NCBI GenBank assembly: GCA_021844275.1 | Contig: JAKBTR010000030.1 | Coordinates: 1 to 18,506 of the forward strand | Source: Nitrospirota bacterium | GTDB taxonomy: Bacteria > Nitrospirota_A > Leptospirillia > Leptospirillales > Leptospirillaceae | DNA: 18,506 nt | Reading direction: 5' to 3' | Part shown: piece after piece, positions 8,640 through 15,217 of the stretch | Layout of the letters: each line of letters starts with the position of its first letter | How positions within the stretch are numbered: position 1 is the first letter of the stretch | Position numbers and translations under genes: made by a program | The notes under the pieces: generated by a model | What the model was told of the DNA's origin: nothing | Database searches by the model: none | The model's input: the letters and a program-made list of their open reading frames with translations, nothing else

Positions 8640-9010
8640 GGTATGCTTGAGACGAAGGAGACCAGGGACAGGGACGATCTTCCTTTCCCGTGACCTTTTA
8701 TGATGGTCACCGTTATCTGGCGAATTGTCGGGAAAGGGGAGGGGGAAATCACTTCTTTCCACCGGTAACCCCGATAGTGATTGGCAAAGAAGCCGGAAGC
8801 TTCTCCCGCCGGAACAAAGCCCGCTCCAACCGCTTCGGCCATTTTCCTGTCTGCTAGCAACGTCAGAATGACCTGATCTCTCGCGGCTTCATTGAGACGG
8901 ATCGCCTGGTTTCTCGTTGCGAGAAGGGCCAGCACGGCAATACTGAAAACGAAAAGGGCAACCATGACTTCAAGCAGGGTGAAGCCGTGGTCTTTTCTCA
9001 TAGGGGACAA
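8636..9010 (-). CDS. Minor pseudopilin, GspI-like
   Basis: About 124 aa. It has a short leader, prepilin peptidase site DHG/FTLLEV with Glu+5, then a hydrophobic helix (MVALFVFSIAVLALLATRNQAIRLNEAARDQ) and a short globular domain, matching the small size of GspI. LLADRKMAEA resembles the conserved segment after the GspI helix. Start choice: a ggagg on the minus strand precedes the TTG at 9010 by 8 nt and fits best; the ATG at 9001 is a close alternative lacking a well-spaced ribosome binding site. It lies 4 nt after the GspH-like gene and overlaps the GspJ-like gene by 4 nt, so the three are one transcript. The product would sit in the inner membrane before pseudopilus assembly. Confidence 0.75.
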   Translation of the reverse strand: MSPMRKDHGFTLLEVMVALFVFSIAVLALLATRNQAIRLNEAARDQVILTLLADRKMAEAVGAGFVPAGEASGFFANHYRGYRWKEVISPSPFPTIRQITVTIIKGHGKGRSSLSLVSFVSSIP

Positions 9011-9014
9011 ACCG

Positions 9015-9674
9015 TCATCCTCCGCCGATAAAGGGAGACGCCCCGCCGCCAGGGATACCGGGAACGAGGGGAGGGATGTGTTGTGTTTGGACATCGCCCT
9101 TGTAGACATGGACCTTTCCGTTCAACGGACTGAAGACAAGTGTCAGGGAACGATCTCGTGCAGAGCTCAGGTGAATGGTCGTCGGCTCCACTGCCCCCGT
9201 GGGGAAAAACTGAGTGAAGGTTTTTCCCGAATCGACTTTTCCCTGATGAAGCGTGATGATCCGGTCGAAATGATATCCGACTGGTATTCTCCAGGGCTGA
9301 CTTCCCGGGATCTTCAAGGGAGTTTTTTGACCGTTCGGTTCGATCTGTAAAGCGGTGACAGTTCCATTTTCCAGATTATAATACAGCCGGATCATTTTCT
9401 GACTGGAAACGGCTTCCCAGTAAAGCATACGCGATTCCGACACGATTTTTCTTGCAATATCCTTTAATCCCGGATTCTTTTTCAATACAAGCTTTGGTCC
9501 GATTACGGAAGCGATCAGGACGATCAGGAAAAGAACGACAAGAATTTCCAGAAGGGTAAACCCCGCATCTCCGAGAGATTTTCGGGATCCGGACGGCAAT
9601 CCCCTGTCTTTTTGCGAAGAAAAGGATTTGCGAAGGAAAAAGGTTTTTCGTGGAATCATGGAGTCCGGTACCAT
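9015..9674 (-). CDS. Minor pseudopilin, GspH-like (type IV pilin N-terminal motif)
   Basis: 219 aa from the ATG at 9674; a second ATG at 9659 is possible, and neither has a strong ribosome binding site. The leader is long and basic (about 37 residues), ending in DAG/FTLLEI with Glu+5, followed by the hydrophobic helix LVVLFLIVLIASVIGPKLVL. A pilin-like globular part follows, with SRMLYWEAVSSQKMIRLYYNLENGTVTAL, which resembles GspH/FimT where residues after the helix read as a beta sheet. It is first in a three-gene pseudopilin operon. Major pseudopilin (GspG), secretin, ATPase and GspK genes are absent nearby, so the trio must work with a machine encoded elsewhere. The subtype call (H rather than another minor pilin) rests on size, order and general look. 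Confidence 0.7.
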   Translation of the reverse strand: MVPDSMIPRKTFFLRKSFSSQKDRGLPSGSRKSLGDAGFTLLEILVVLFLIVLIASVIGPKLVLKKNPGLKDIARKIVSESRMLYWEAVSSQKMIRLYYNLENGTVTALQIEPNGQKTPLKIPGSQPWRIPVGYHFDRIITLHQGKVDSGKTFTQFFPTGAVEPTTIHLSSARDRSLTLVFSPLNGKVHVYKGDVQTQHIPPLVPGIPGGGASPFIGGG

Positions 9675-9776
9675 ATTTAAAAAGCCCAGTGCAGACTTCG
9701 AGAAAACCGGGGGACAATCAGTTATTTTAACAGGTTTCCCTTGGGATTTGATCTTAATGTCGAGGTGTCAAAAATT

Positions 9777-9795
9777 GCAATGTTTCCGCAATGTT
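9777..9795 (+). promoter_or_regulatory. Tandem direct repeat GCAATGTT with 11-bp period (candidate activator site)
   Basis: The octamer gcaatgtt occurs at 9777-9784 and again at 9788-9795, start to start 11 bp, about one helical turn. It ends 18 bp before a good -35 box, at about -73 to -55 relative to the predicted start. Direct repeats with an 11-bp period in this position are typical of OmpR/PhoB-family response regulators. The regulator is not known. Confidence 0.4.
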
Positions 9796-9813
9796 CTCCG
9801 TTGAAATTTTATG

Positions 9814-9843
9814 TTGACAGGAATCCTGAACTCTTGTTAGGAT
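9814..9843 (+). promoter_or_regulatory. Sigma70-type promoter ahead of the csp leader / small RNA
   Basis: A perfect -35 hexamer ttgaca (9814-9819) is followed after 18 nt by taggat (9838-9843), four of six matches to tataat; shifting by one gives ttagga with 17-nt spacing. A transcription start near 9850 is predicted. It reads toward the terminator at 9905-9939 and the cold-shock gene. Confidence 0.6.
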
Positions 9844-9849
9844 TGGACA

Positions 9850-9939
9850 TGGGTAGGAGTCGTCTTGAACTGGAAGCAAGGACTTAATATGAAAGTCGTT
9901 CCATAAAAACCGCAGACTCTTCGAGAGCTGCGGTTTTTT
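9850..9939 (+). ncRNA. Candidate small RNA of about 90 nt, or attenuated 5' leader of the cold-shock gene
   Basis: The segment is bounded by a good promoter and a strong intrinsic terminator, with the csp start 66 nt beyond. It contains a small hairpin (gactt 9881-9885 with aagtc 9893-9897). It also has a five-codon ORF, MKVVP, at 9889-9906 with an aagga ribosome binding site 6 nt upstream and its stop abutting the terminator stem, plus a 12-codon ORF from 9849 that would be leaderless. Either a stand-alone small RNA is made, or the terminator is conditional and read-through gives a roughly 155-nt csp leader. No known RNA family was recognised. Confidence 0.45.
9905..9939 (+). terminator. Intrinsic terminator upstream of the cold-shock gene
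   Basis: The stem ccgcag (9910-9915) with ctgcgg (9928-9933) is extended by ctct/agag (9917-9920 with 9924-9927) across one bulged A, with a 3-nt loop. It is followed by tttttt (9934-9939) and preceded by aaaaa, so it may also work on the opposite strand. It lies between the predicted promoter and the csp gene. Confidence 0.75.
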
Positions 9940-10005
9940 GTTTTCAGGCAAACGCCATCCGGACCCGGAACCCTAACAAGGAAACATTTACGGAGGTTAA
10001 GTTAC

Positions 10006-10212
10006 ATGGCAAGAGGACACGTCAAGTGGTTTAATGCAAACAAGGGCTATGGTTTCATTTCCCAGGAAAACGGGGAAGACATTTTTGTCCACTATTCAGC
10101 CATTGGTGGTTCCGGGTTCAAGACTCTGGAAGAAGGTCAATTGGTTGAATTTGAAATTCAGAGCGGAGCAAAAGGACCTCAGGCTGCAAACGTTCAGAAA
10201 GTGAACGCCTGA
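10006..10212 (+). CDS. Cold-shock domain protein, CspA family
   Basis: 68 aa, the standard size of a single cold-shock domain, an OB-fold that binds single-stranded RNA or DNA and melts RNA secondary structure. The RNP-1 motif KGYGFI (13-18) and RNP-2 motif DIFVHYSAI (25-33) are intact, with the aromatic residues that stack on nucleobases; the start [15 protein letters not shown] is nearly canonical. The ATG at 10006 has ggagg at 9992-9996, 9 nt upstream. There is no promoter between the upstream terminator and this start that I find convincing, so expression probably depends on the promoter at 9814-9843 with read-through. A strong terminator lies 146 nt past the stop. Whether it is cold-induced or constitutive cannot be read from the sequence. 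Confidence 0.93.
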   Translation: MARGHVKWFNANKGYGFISQENGEDIFVHYSAIGGSGFKTLEEGQLVEFEIQSGAKGPQAANVQKVNA

Positions 10213-10357
10213 TCGGCATTATCCGATAACATTGTGATTTGCCTTGTTCCAACGCTCTTAGAACACTGTTCAAGCTCAGCAAGTTGGCTTTGAGGGGTTT
10301 TTTCAAGCAGGAATAGGATCAAAGGTCTTCATAAAATCACATTGATGGATTGGATGA

Positions 10358-10390
10358 CGGAAAGGGGCGAAAGCCCCTTTCCGTTTTTTT
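10358..10390 (+). terminator. Intrinsic terminator after the cold-shock gene
   Basis: A perfect 11-bp stem, cggaaaggggc (10358-10368) with gccccttt-ccg (10373-10383), is closed by a gaaa tetraloop and followed by seven T (10384-10390). It is a textbook plus-strand intrinsic terminator. It also lies just past the 3' end of the convergent minus-strand gene, but without a T-run on that side. Confidence 0.92.
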
Positions 10391-10403
10391 ATGAGAAATT
10401 TCC

Positions 10404-10928
10404 TCAAAAGAGATGAACGCCGACTGTCAGGGGAAAATAGAGAAGCGTTCCGTTTACATAGTTGGCGTTAGGAATAATGGCAACCTTCGCTTCGAAGAAA
10501 ACCCGGGAAAACGAATATCCGAGCCCCACGTCGTAATAGGGGGACACGGAGGCGCCACCCGGATAGAACGTCGGTGCGAACCCGACATCTCCGATCAGGT
10601 ACAGGTCCCCCGGGGAGCCCTGGGTGAGCCTTGCGCCAATCCCGATTGTGGCAGGAAAGAGAAAGATTCCGGGATCGACAAAATCTTCCGCCTTGATCCC
10701 TCCACGGAAGAAAAAGGACGAACTCAGAAAAACGTCCCAGAAAGCGCCGGCTCCCCATCCCATATTGGTCTGATAGGGACTTGAGCCTGGAGCAATCGAC
10801 CCCGGAATATATTCGCCAAAAACGCTCGGGAAAGGATCCGCTTCGACGATGCAGGGTTCAAGCGCGAGAAAAAAGCCGACAACAGCTGCAAGTAAGAGCT
10901 GGAAGAATTGAATCCGGTGCTTTAGAAT
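10404..10928 (-). CDS. Small outer-membrane beta-barrel-like protein with an apparent ATT start
   Basis: 174 aa when read from an ATT codon at 10928-10926. On the minus strand an aaggagg motif (10940-10934) sits 5 nt before this ATT, and the frame at once encodes a signal peptide (MLKHRIQFFQLLLAAVVGFF, then LALEPCIVEA before the likely cleavage site). No ATG, GTG or TTG in this frame lies upstream of the signal; the first ATG (10763) would delete it. The mature part has alternating hydrophobic and polar stretches (GDLYLIGDVGFAPTF, YYDVGLGYSFSRVFFEAKVAI) and ends in VGVHLF, a C-terminal Phe as in barrels inserted by BamA. I do not recognise a family. It is divergent from the DUF3105-like gene with 58 bp between. 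An ATC at 10931 is a second rare-start option. Confidence 0.65.
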   Translation of the reverse strand: MLKHRIQFFQLLLAAVVGFFLALEPCIVEADPFPSVFGEYIPGSIAPGSSPYQTNMGWGAGAFWDVFLSSSFFFRGGIKAEDFVDPGIFLFPATIGIGARLTQGSPGDLYLIGDVGFAPTFYPGGASVSPYYDVGLGYSFSRVFFEAKVAIIPNANYVNGTLLYFPLTVGVHLF

Positions 10929-10986
10929 GATACCCTCCTTAAAAATAGATCCGTTTCCTTAACCAGAACAGGAGATCCGAACATCG

Positions 10987-11697
10987 ATGAAGCCTGTCCG
11001 TAACCCTCTGGCCTTGCTCCGGAAGATCTTGCCCACTTCGCTCCTGATTATGATCCTGACGACTTCTGTTTGTCTATCCGGTGGCATGACAAAGAGTGTG
11101 ATGGCCGACAGTTCGAACGGTCAACCAGGTCCTGGCGGAAACGGCGGAAACGGCGGGACCGGAAGTTTCTCCCCGATGCCCCCCATGTTCGGGTCCACTT
11201 TCGGGGGAGGGGATCAGTCCAAGCCCTTCAAGCCCATCAAATCCGGCATCGAACGTTTTCCGTCCCTTGGATACCAGGAAGCGTCCGCTCCATCGGATTG
11301 CGCACGTTTTCGGTACAATTCGGCGCCGCCAACTTCCGGATTGTACTTGAGGCAATATCTCGACCACAACGACATTTCCGGGGATGTCCAGCCGTGCGTC
11401 ATCGTGCATGTCCTGTACAAAGGGAATATCGTGATCTACTATGATCCGGCACGTCTGGACAAGGATTCTCTCGAATCCCTGAAATCCCTGGAGACAAATC
11501 TGAAAACGCCCCAGGCCCTGGTTTCCCAGGAACGGTTCGGATACGCGGTCATTCTTGTACAGTCCCATTCCTACCAGGCCCCGGTCGTCTTTTCGGCGTG
11601 GTGCCGGCTTTTGCCTATCTCAAAATGGGATACGATCGTTGTCAACCGGTTCATGAGTACCTACCTGGGCAATCCGCGAAAAGGAACCAACCCCTGA
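10987..11697 (+). CDS. Secreted DUF3105-like protein
   Basis: 236 aa. An N-terminal signal peptide (hydrophobic 17-32, likely cleavage after SVMA at about residue 40) is followed by a Gly/Pro-rich linker (45-75) and a C-terminal domain resembling DUF3105: YNSAPPTSGLY (110-120), VIVHVLYKGNIVIYYDP (138-154) and FSAWCRLLPISKWD (202-215). In the family the central motif is usually LEHG; here it is LYKG, so the His is changed. Cysteines at 105, 137 and 206 could form a disulfide in the periplasm. The ATG has ggag 12 nt upstream. It is 55 nt ahead of the MlaE-like gene on the same strand and may be co-transcribed. Function is unknown. The domain call is from memory of the motif pattern. Confidence 0.6.
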   Translation: MKPVRNPLALLRKILPTSLLIMILTTSVCLSGGMTKSVMADSSNGQPGPGGNGGNGGTGSFSPMPPMFGSTFGGGDQSKPFKPIKSGIERFPSLGYQEASAPSDCARFRYNSAPPTSGLYLRQYLDHNDISGDVQPCVIVHVLYKGNIVIYYDPARLDKDSLESLKSLETNLKTPQALVSQERFGYAVILVQSHSYQAPVVFSAWCRLLPISKWDTIVVNRFMSTYLGNPRKGTNP

Positions 11698-11721
11698 ACG
11701 ACCGGAATCATCAGTTCGCAA

Positions 11722-11735
11722 ATAATGTATATTAT
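11722..11735 (+). promoter_or_regulatory. AT-rich inverted repeat and possible -10 region before the mla-like genes
   Basis: The 55-bp gap contains ataat (11722-11726) and attat (11731-11735), an inverted repeat with a 4-nt centre. It includes tattat (11730-11735), five of six matches to a -10 box, but no good -35 is seen. It may be an operator or a promoter for the downstream operon; low confidence. Confidence 0.3.
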
Positions 11736-11752
11736 GTAAAGTAGGCGGCAGG

Positions 11753-12538
11753 GTGGAAGATCTCTTCAGTTCCTTGAACTTCTTCAAGATCTTCTTTTAT
11801 TTGCGAGATCTGGCCCAGATCATCCTGACAGGTCTCTACGACTTTTTCCTGGTCCTTTCGACAAGACGCAACGCACTTCCTTTGTTTCTCAACCAGATCC
11901 TGTACAACGGTCTGGATGCTCTCCCCATCCTGACCGTCGTGAGTTTCCTGGTCGGAATGGGAACGGTGGCCGAGGCAGGAATCGAACTGCCCAAACTGGG
12001 GGTTCAAAATCTCGTCGGTCCGATTATCCTGCACATCATTCTCCGAATCGTCGGCCCCTTTACCACCGCGTTGATCGTCACCGCCCGAACGGCCTCTTCT
12101 CTGACGGTAGAAATCGGCAACATGCGCATTTCCGGGGAACTCGACACCATCGAAATGATGGGGGCCAACATCTCCTATTTCCTGCTGGCCCCCCGACTGT
12201 TCGGAGCCATTGTTTCGACAGTCGCGCTTTCTCTCTATTTTGCCGTTATCGCTTTTATCGGGGGACTTCTGATCGCCTTTTTCGGACTTTCCATGCCGAT
12301 CGTTTCTCTGGTCCGCGCGCTCGAAACGAGCATAAGCCTGCCGGACCTGGTCATACCCCTGGTCGAAAGCATCACCTATGGATCGATTATTGCGGCTGTG
12401 GGCTCCTATCATGGCCTCAAGGTCGGAGAGTCCCCGACAGACGTTCCCCAGCAGACGACACGCGCGCTTGTCAGTTCCATTGTCCTGTGCACGATGTTTT
12501 CGACATTTTTTCTGGTCTTTTCATCCGTTCTTTTTTAG
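11753..12538 (+). CDS. MlaE-type ABC transporter permease (MCE-associated)
   Basis: 261 aa, normal for MlaE/YrbE permeases, the inner-membrane part of lipid transporters that move phospholipids between the membranes with an MCE partner. Several hydrophobic segments are visible (about 55-75, 90-110, 145-175, 180-200, 238-260). The family core GPFTTALIVTARTASSLTVEIGNMRISGELDTIEMMG matches the conserved MlaE stretch; in typical members the middle reads ...GR.GSA..AEIG.M...EEIDAL. The start is GTG at 11753; the ribosome binding site is weak. It is followed 20 nt later by an MlaF-like ATPase and then an MCE protein, the usual order. Confidence 0.88.
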   Translation: MEDLFSSLNFFKIFFYLRDLAQIILTGLYDFFLVLSTRRNALPLFLNQILYNGLDALPILTVVSFLVGMGTVAEAGIELPKLGVQNLVGPIILHIILRIVGPFTTALIVTARTASSLTVEIGNMRISGELDTIEMMGANISYFLLAPRLFGAIVSTVALSLYFAVIAFIGGLLIAFFGLSMPIVSLVRALETSISLPDLVIPLVESITYGSIIAAVGSYHGLKVGESPTDVPQQTTRALVSSIVLCTMFSTFFLVFSSVLF

Positions 12539-12558
12539 CGGGAACAACGGGGACCCTG

Positions 12559-13326
12559 ATGGCAGATGGAAGCAAAAAGGAAGAAAAGCCGATCATTCAC
12601 ATTCGGGACGCCTCTTTTGTATATGGCCTGGGCGACAATGCACCCGTTTTTTCCTCCCTGAACCTGGATCTGTATCAGAACGAAAACGCCTTTCTCTTTG
12701 GAGGAAGCGGTTCAGGGAAAACCTCCATCGTCAAGGCGATCATGGGACTCCTCCATTTGTCAGACGGGAGCTACGAGGCTTTCAACAGGGACATGCGCAA
12801 CCCGTCGGCCAGAACTCTCTTGGCCGTCCGGAGAAAAATCGGCTTTCTCCCTGAAAGAGGCATCCTGATCAGCCAGCTGTCCGTTTTGGGAAACATGGTT
12901 TTCCCTCTTCGTTTTGTCGCGCAGCTCTCCAAGAAACGCAGTGAGGACATCGCTCTGGCTCTCCTCGAAGAGCACAACCTCCTCGAAATAAAGGACTGCT
13001 TGCCATTTGAACTGAGCATCAATATGATCAAGTCCGTGGGATTGCTGCGCGCGCTGATCTTCAAGCCGGTCCTTCTGCTCCTGGATGATCCGTTCGAAGG
13101 GCTGGATCTCGAAGGATTCCGGTTTTTTCAGAAAATCTTTGGAAAATTGCGCACGGAAAACGAGATGACTCTTTTTTTCCTGACGCGAAAGCCTATTTTC
13201 GTTCCCGGACTCTTTGCAAAATACTATGAGTTGTCCCCCGATGGCGACCTCATGTCCGTAGACTGTCAGCGTATCGAACATCACCGGCTGGAATTCACCA
13301 TGATTTCCGGTGGAAAGATCCTTTAG
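12559..13326 (+). CDS. Degenerate MlaF-like ABC ATPase
   Basis: 255 aa, by position the ATPase of the MCE transporter. Walker A is intact (GGSGSGKT, 48-55), and the D-loop GLD (181-183) is present. Other catalytic elements are altered: the Q-loop reads FLPE, with Glu100 where Gln is expected; the signature is LSINM (152-156) instead of LSGGQ/LSGGM; Walker B ends LLLLDDP, with Asp177 in place of the catalytic Glu; and the H-loop is LTRK, with Arg210 in place of His. It could therefore bind ATP but hydrolyse poorly, or work in a heteromer. The frame is intact, so it is not a pseudogene. The ATG at 12559 has gggga 5 nt upstream; the ATG at 12487 would overlap the permease and add a non-homologous tail. 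Divergence is unlikely to be sequencing error since several separate sites change. Confidence 0.8.
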   Translation: MADGSKKEEKPIIHIRDASFVYGLGDNAPVFSSLNLDLYQNENAFLFGGSGSGKTSIVKAIMGLLHLSDGSYEAFNRDMRNPSARTLLAVRRKIGFLPERGILISQLSVLGNMVFPLRFVAQLSKKRSEDIALALLEEHNLLEIKDCLPFELSINMIKSVGLLRALIFKPVLLLLDDPFEGLDLEGFRFFQKIFGKLRTENEMTLFFLTRKPIFVPGLFAKYYELSPDGDLMSVDCQRIEHHRLEFTMISGGKIL

Positions 13327-13361
13327 GCCCGACAAGCCGTCTTTCTCCGATCTGGGGGGAT

Positions 13362-14276
13362 ATGAAACTTCACTACGTTCACCGGACAAATGAAAAAAGG
13401 CTTGAGCGCATCGCGGCTTTCTTCCTTTTGATACCTCTTCTTGCGCTCCTCTTCGGCTTGTATGAGGTTGCCGTCAACCAGCATGCGTTCGACCGGCGCT
13501 ATACCATTTATACCGTCCTGGACCAGTCCTACGGGATCAGTCCCGGGGTTCCGGTCAAACTCGCCGGTATCACGATCGGGTCGGTCGAGTCGGTCGATTT
13601 TACGAAGCTGAACCAGATCAAGGTTGTCCTGCGCCTTCTCTCCAAATATCAAAAAAAAATCCGTAAGGATTCTTTCTTGACGGTCAAGAAGTCCGGAATT
13701 ATTTCCGGTGACGTCACCCTTCGGATCAGTCTGGGATCGCCCTGGCTCCCGATCATTCTTCCAAACCACAAGATTCGTGCGGAAACGCCTCTGACTCTCG
13801 AACAGATTATGGCAAAACTGAACCCCACGATCGTCAAGCTTCAGCAAATCGTCTCGAACATTTCGGATCTGACCGATGCGATCGACAGGGGCAAGGGAAC
13901 GGTCGGATCCCTTCTCCGCAAACAGGAAATCTATGACGACATCCGGGATGCGGCCGGGAACATCCGGAACACGACCGAAAAAATACGGCAATCTTCGGAC
14001 TCCATCCCGGGGATCGTCCAGGATTTGAAGTCGTCCATGAACGATATCAAGAATGCGACTCCGAAACTTCCCCCGATCACGAAGAAAACGCTGGGTCTGC
14101 TGGAAGACACGAAAAAAACCGTATCGAATACGGACAACATCATTGAAGGTCTCCAGCAAAGCTGGCCCATCCGGAACCTCATCTCCATTCCCCCACCACT
14201 GCCCAGCCTGGGAGATCCGTCTCGGGCTCCCCTCTCCTATCCGCCGTCGGATGACTCTTTGAAAGGCCATCCGTGA
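13362..14276 (+). CDS. MCE-domain protein, MlaD-like
   Basis: 304 aa. One transmembrane helix (about 18-36) anchors it in the inner membrane; an MCE domain follows (about 47-125) with the signature GVPVKLAGITIGSVESV, and then a long helical tail. The tail has GKGTVGSLLRKQEIYDDIRDAAGNI (178-202), a stretch common in MCE proteins outside the Enterobacteria, and ends in a Pro-rich segment. MCE proteins form rings or tubes that bind lipid for the MlaE/MlaF complex across the periplasm. The tail is too long for the short E. coli MlaD and nearer the helical-barrel type. A ggggggat motif precedes the ATG. The stop overlaps the start of the TPR lipoprotein (gtga), a sign of translational coupling. 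Confidence 0.88.
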   Translation: MKLHYVHRTNEKRLERIAAFFLLIPLLALLFGLYEVAVNQHAFDRRYTIYTVLDQSYGISPGVPVKLAGITIGSVESVDFTKLNQIKVVLRLLSKYQKKIRKDSFLTVKKSGIISGDVTLRISLGSPWLPIILPNHKIRAETPLTLEQIMAKLNPTIVKLQQIVSNISDLTDAIDRGKGTVGSLLRKQEIYDDIRDAAGNIRNTTEKIRQSSDSIPGIVQDLKSSMNDIKNATPKLPPITKKTLGLLEDTKKTVSNTDNIIEGLQQSWPIRNLISIPPPLPSLGDPSRAPLSYPPSDDSLKGHP

Positions 14277-15205
14277 AGAGCTTTCGATGGGTTATTCCCT
14301 TTTTCCTTCTGACTCTCCCGGTCCTTTTGCCGGGATGTGCGTCTTCGGGACCCCGTTTGTCAAAGTTGCAGGATGACGCCCGATCCGCATTATCCAATGC
14401 GAATCAGCAGATTGCCGAACACCATCCGGACACGGCCCTTCATCTTGTCCGTGAGGCCCTTCGCGCCCATCAACTTCTCGGAGACTTGCCGGACAGCGTT
14501 CGGGACATGGACCGGATCGGGTATATCGAAGCCGCAAGCGGTCAGTATTCCCGTGCGATCCTCTGGTATCAGAGAGCCGCTCTCCTGGCAAGGATCCTTA
14601 AGGATCCTTTGCTGACCGCCCAGACGGACGTCCTTTCCAGTGACACGGAGATTTTTCTTCAAGAAAACGACCAGGCTCATAAAGACCTGAAAGAAGCGCA
14701 GGAGATACTCTCCCGCCTCCCGGATTCTCCCCGGAAGAAACATATCCTGGCCCATGCCCTGAACGCGCAAGGAATGCTTTATCTCCGGGAACGCCATTTC
14801 CGGAAGGCGCTTTCTTCTTTCCAAAAAGCCCTTTCCCTGAACCGGAACAATCGGGAAGACTCGGTGGTCGCCGGGAATCTGGCGAATATCGGCAATGCCG
14901 ATCTGGCCTTGAAGAACCCGCAAAAAGCCAGAGACGCTTTTGAACAGGCCCTTGTCATCGACCGAAAGACCGGGAACCCGGAAGGAATCGCCTTTGACTC
15001 GGAAGGGCTTTCTCTTGCCGAAATGGATCTGGGACTTTGGGATTCCGCCCTGAAAGCCATCCTTGCCGCTTTCCAGATCCGCCTTCAGCAGCACGATCCC
15101 GGGCAGGCGCGGAAAGATCTTTCTCTTTTCCAGAAAGTGACGTCGAAACATCCGGTGCCGGTCAATACCGTTCTTCTTCAGGATTGGCCGGTTCCATCAC
15201 CATGA
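14273..15205 (+). CDS. TPR-repeat lipoprotein coupled to the MCE operon
   Basis: 310 aa, starting at GTG 14273, which overlaps the MlaD-like stop by 4 nt. The signal peptide MKSFRWVIPFFLLTLPVLLPGC has lipobox LLPGC, lipidated Cys22. The mature protein is helical with tetratricopeptide-like repeats: about 65-95 (YIEAASGQYSRAILWYQRAAL), 165-195 (HALNAQGMLYLRERHFRKAL...FQKALSLNRN), 205-235 (ANIGNADLALKNPQKARDAFEQALVID) and 245-275. TPRs bind protein partners, so it could be an envelope scaffold linking the transporter to the outer membrane. No MlaC-like shuttle or MlaB-like STAS protein is in the cluster. Function beyond this is inference. It ends 12 nt before a convergent gene. Confidence 0.82.
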   Translation: MKSFRWVIPFFLLTLPVLLPGCASSGPRLSKLQDDARSALSNANQQIAEHHPDTALHLVREALRAHQLLGDLPDSVRDMDRIGYIEAASGQYSRAILWYQRAALLARILKDPLLTAQTDVLSSDTEIFLQENDQAHKDLKEAQEILSRLPDSPRKKHILAHALNAQGMLYLRERHFRKALSSFQKALSLNRNNREDSVVAGNLANIGNADLALKNPQKARDAFEQALVIDRKTGNPEGIAFDSEGLSLAEMDLGLWDSALKAILAAFQIRLQQHDPGQARKDLSLFQKVTSKHPVPVNTVLLQDWPVPSP

Positions 15206-15217
15206 TGCAGACTGCCA

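Noticed and set aside
11732..12412. 226-codon minus-strand frame opposite the permease
   Set aside because: Highly charged, low-complexity translation typical of the antisense of a hydrophobic membrane protein.
13323..14270. 315-codon minus-strand frame opposite the MCE gene
   Set aside because: Rich in Arg/Asp/Gly with no recognisable motif and fully inside a well-supported gene on the other strand.
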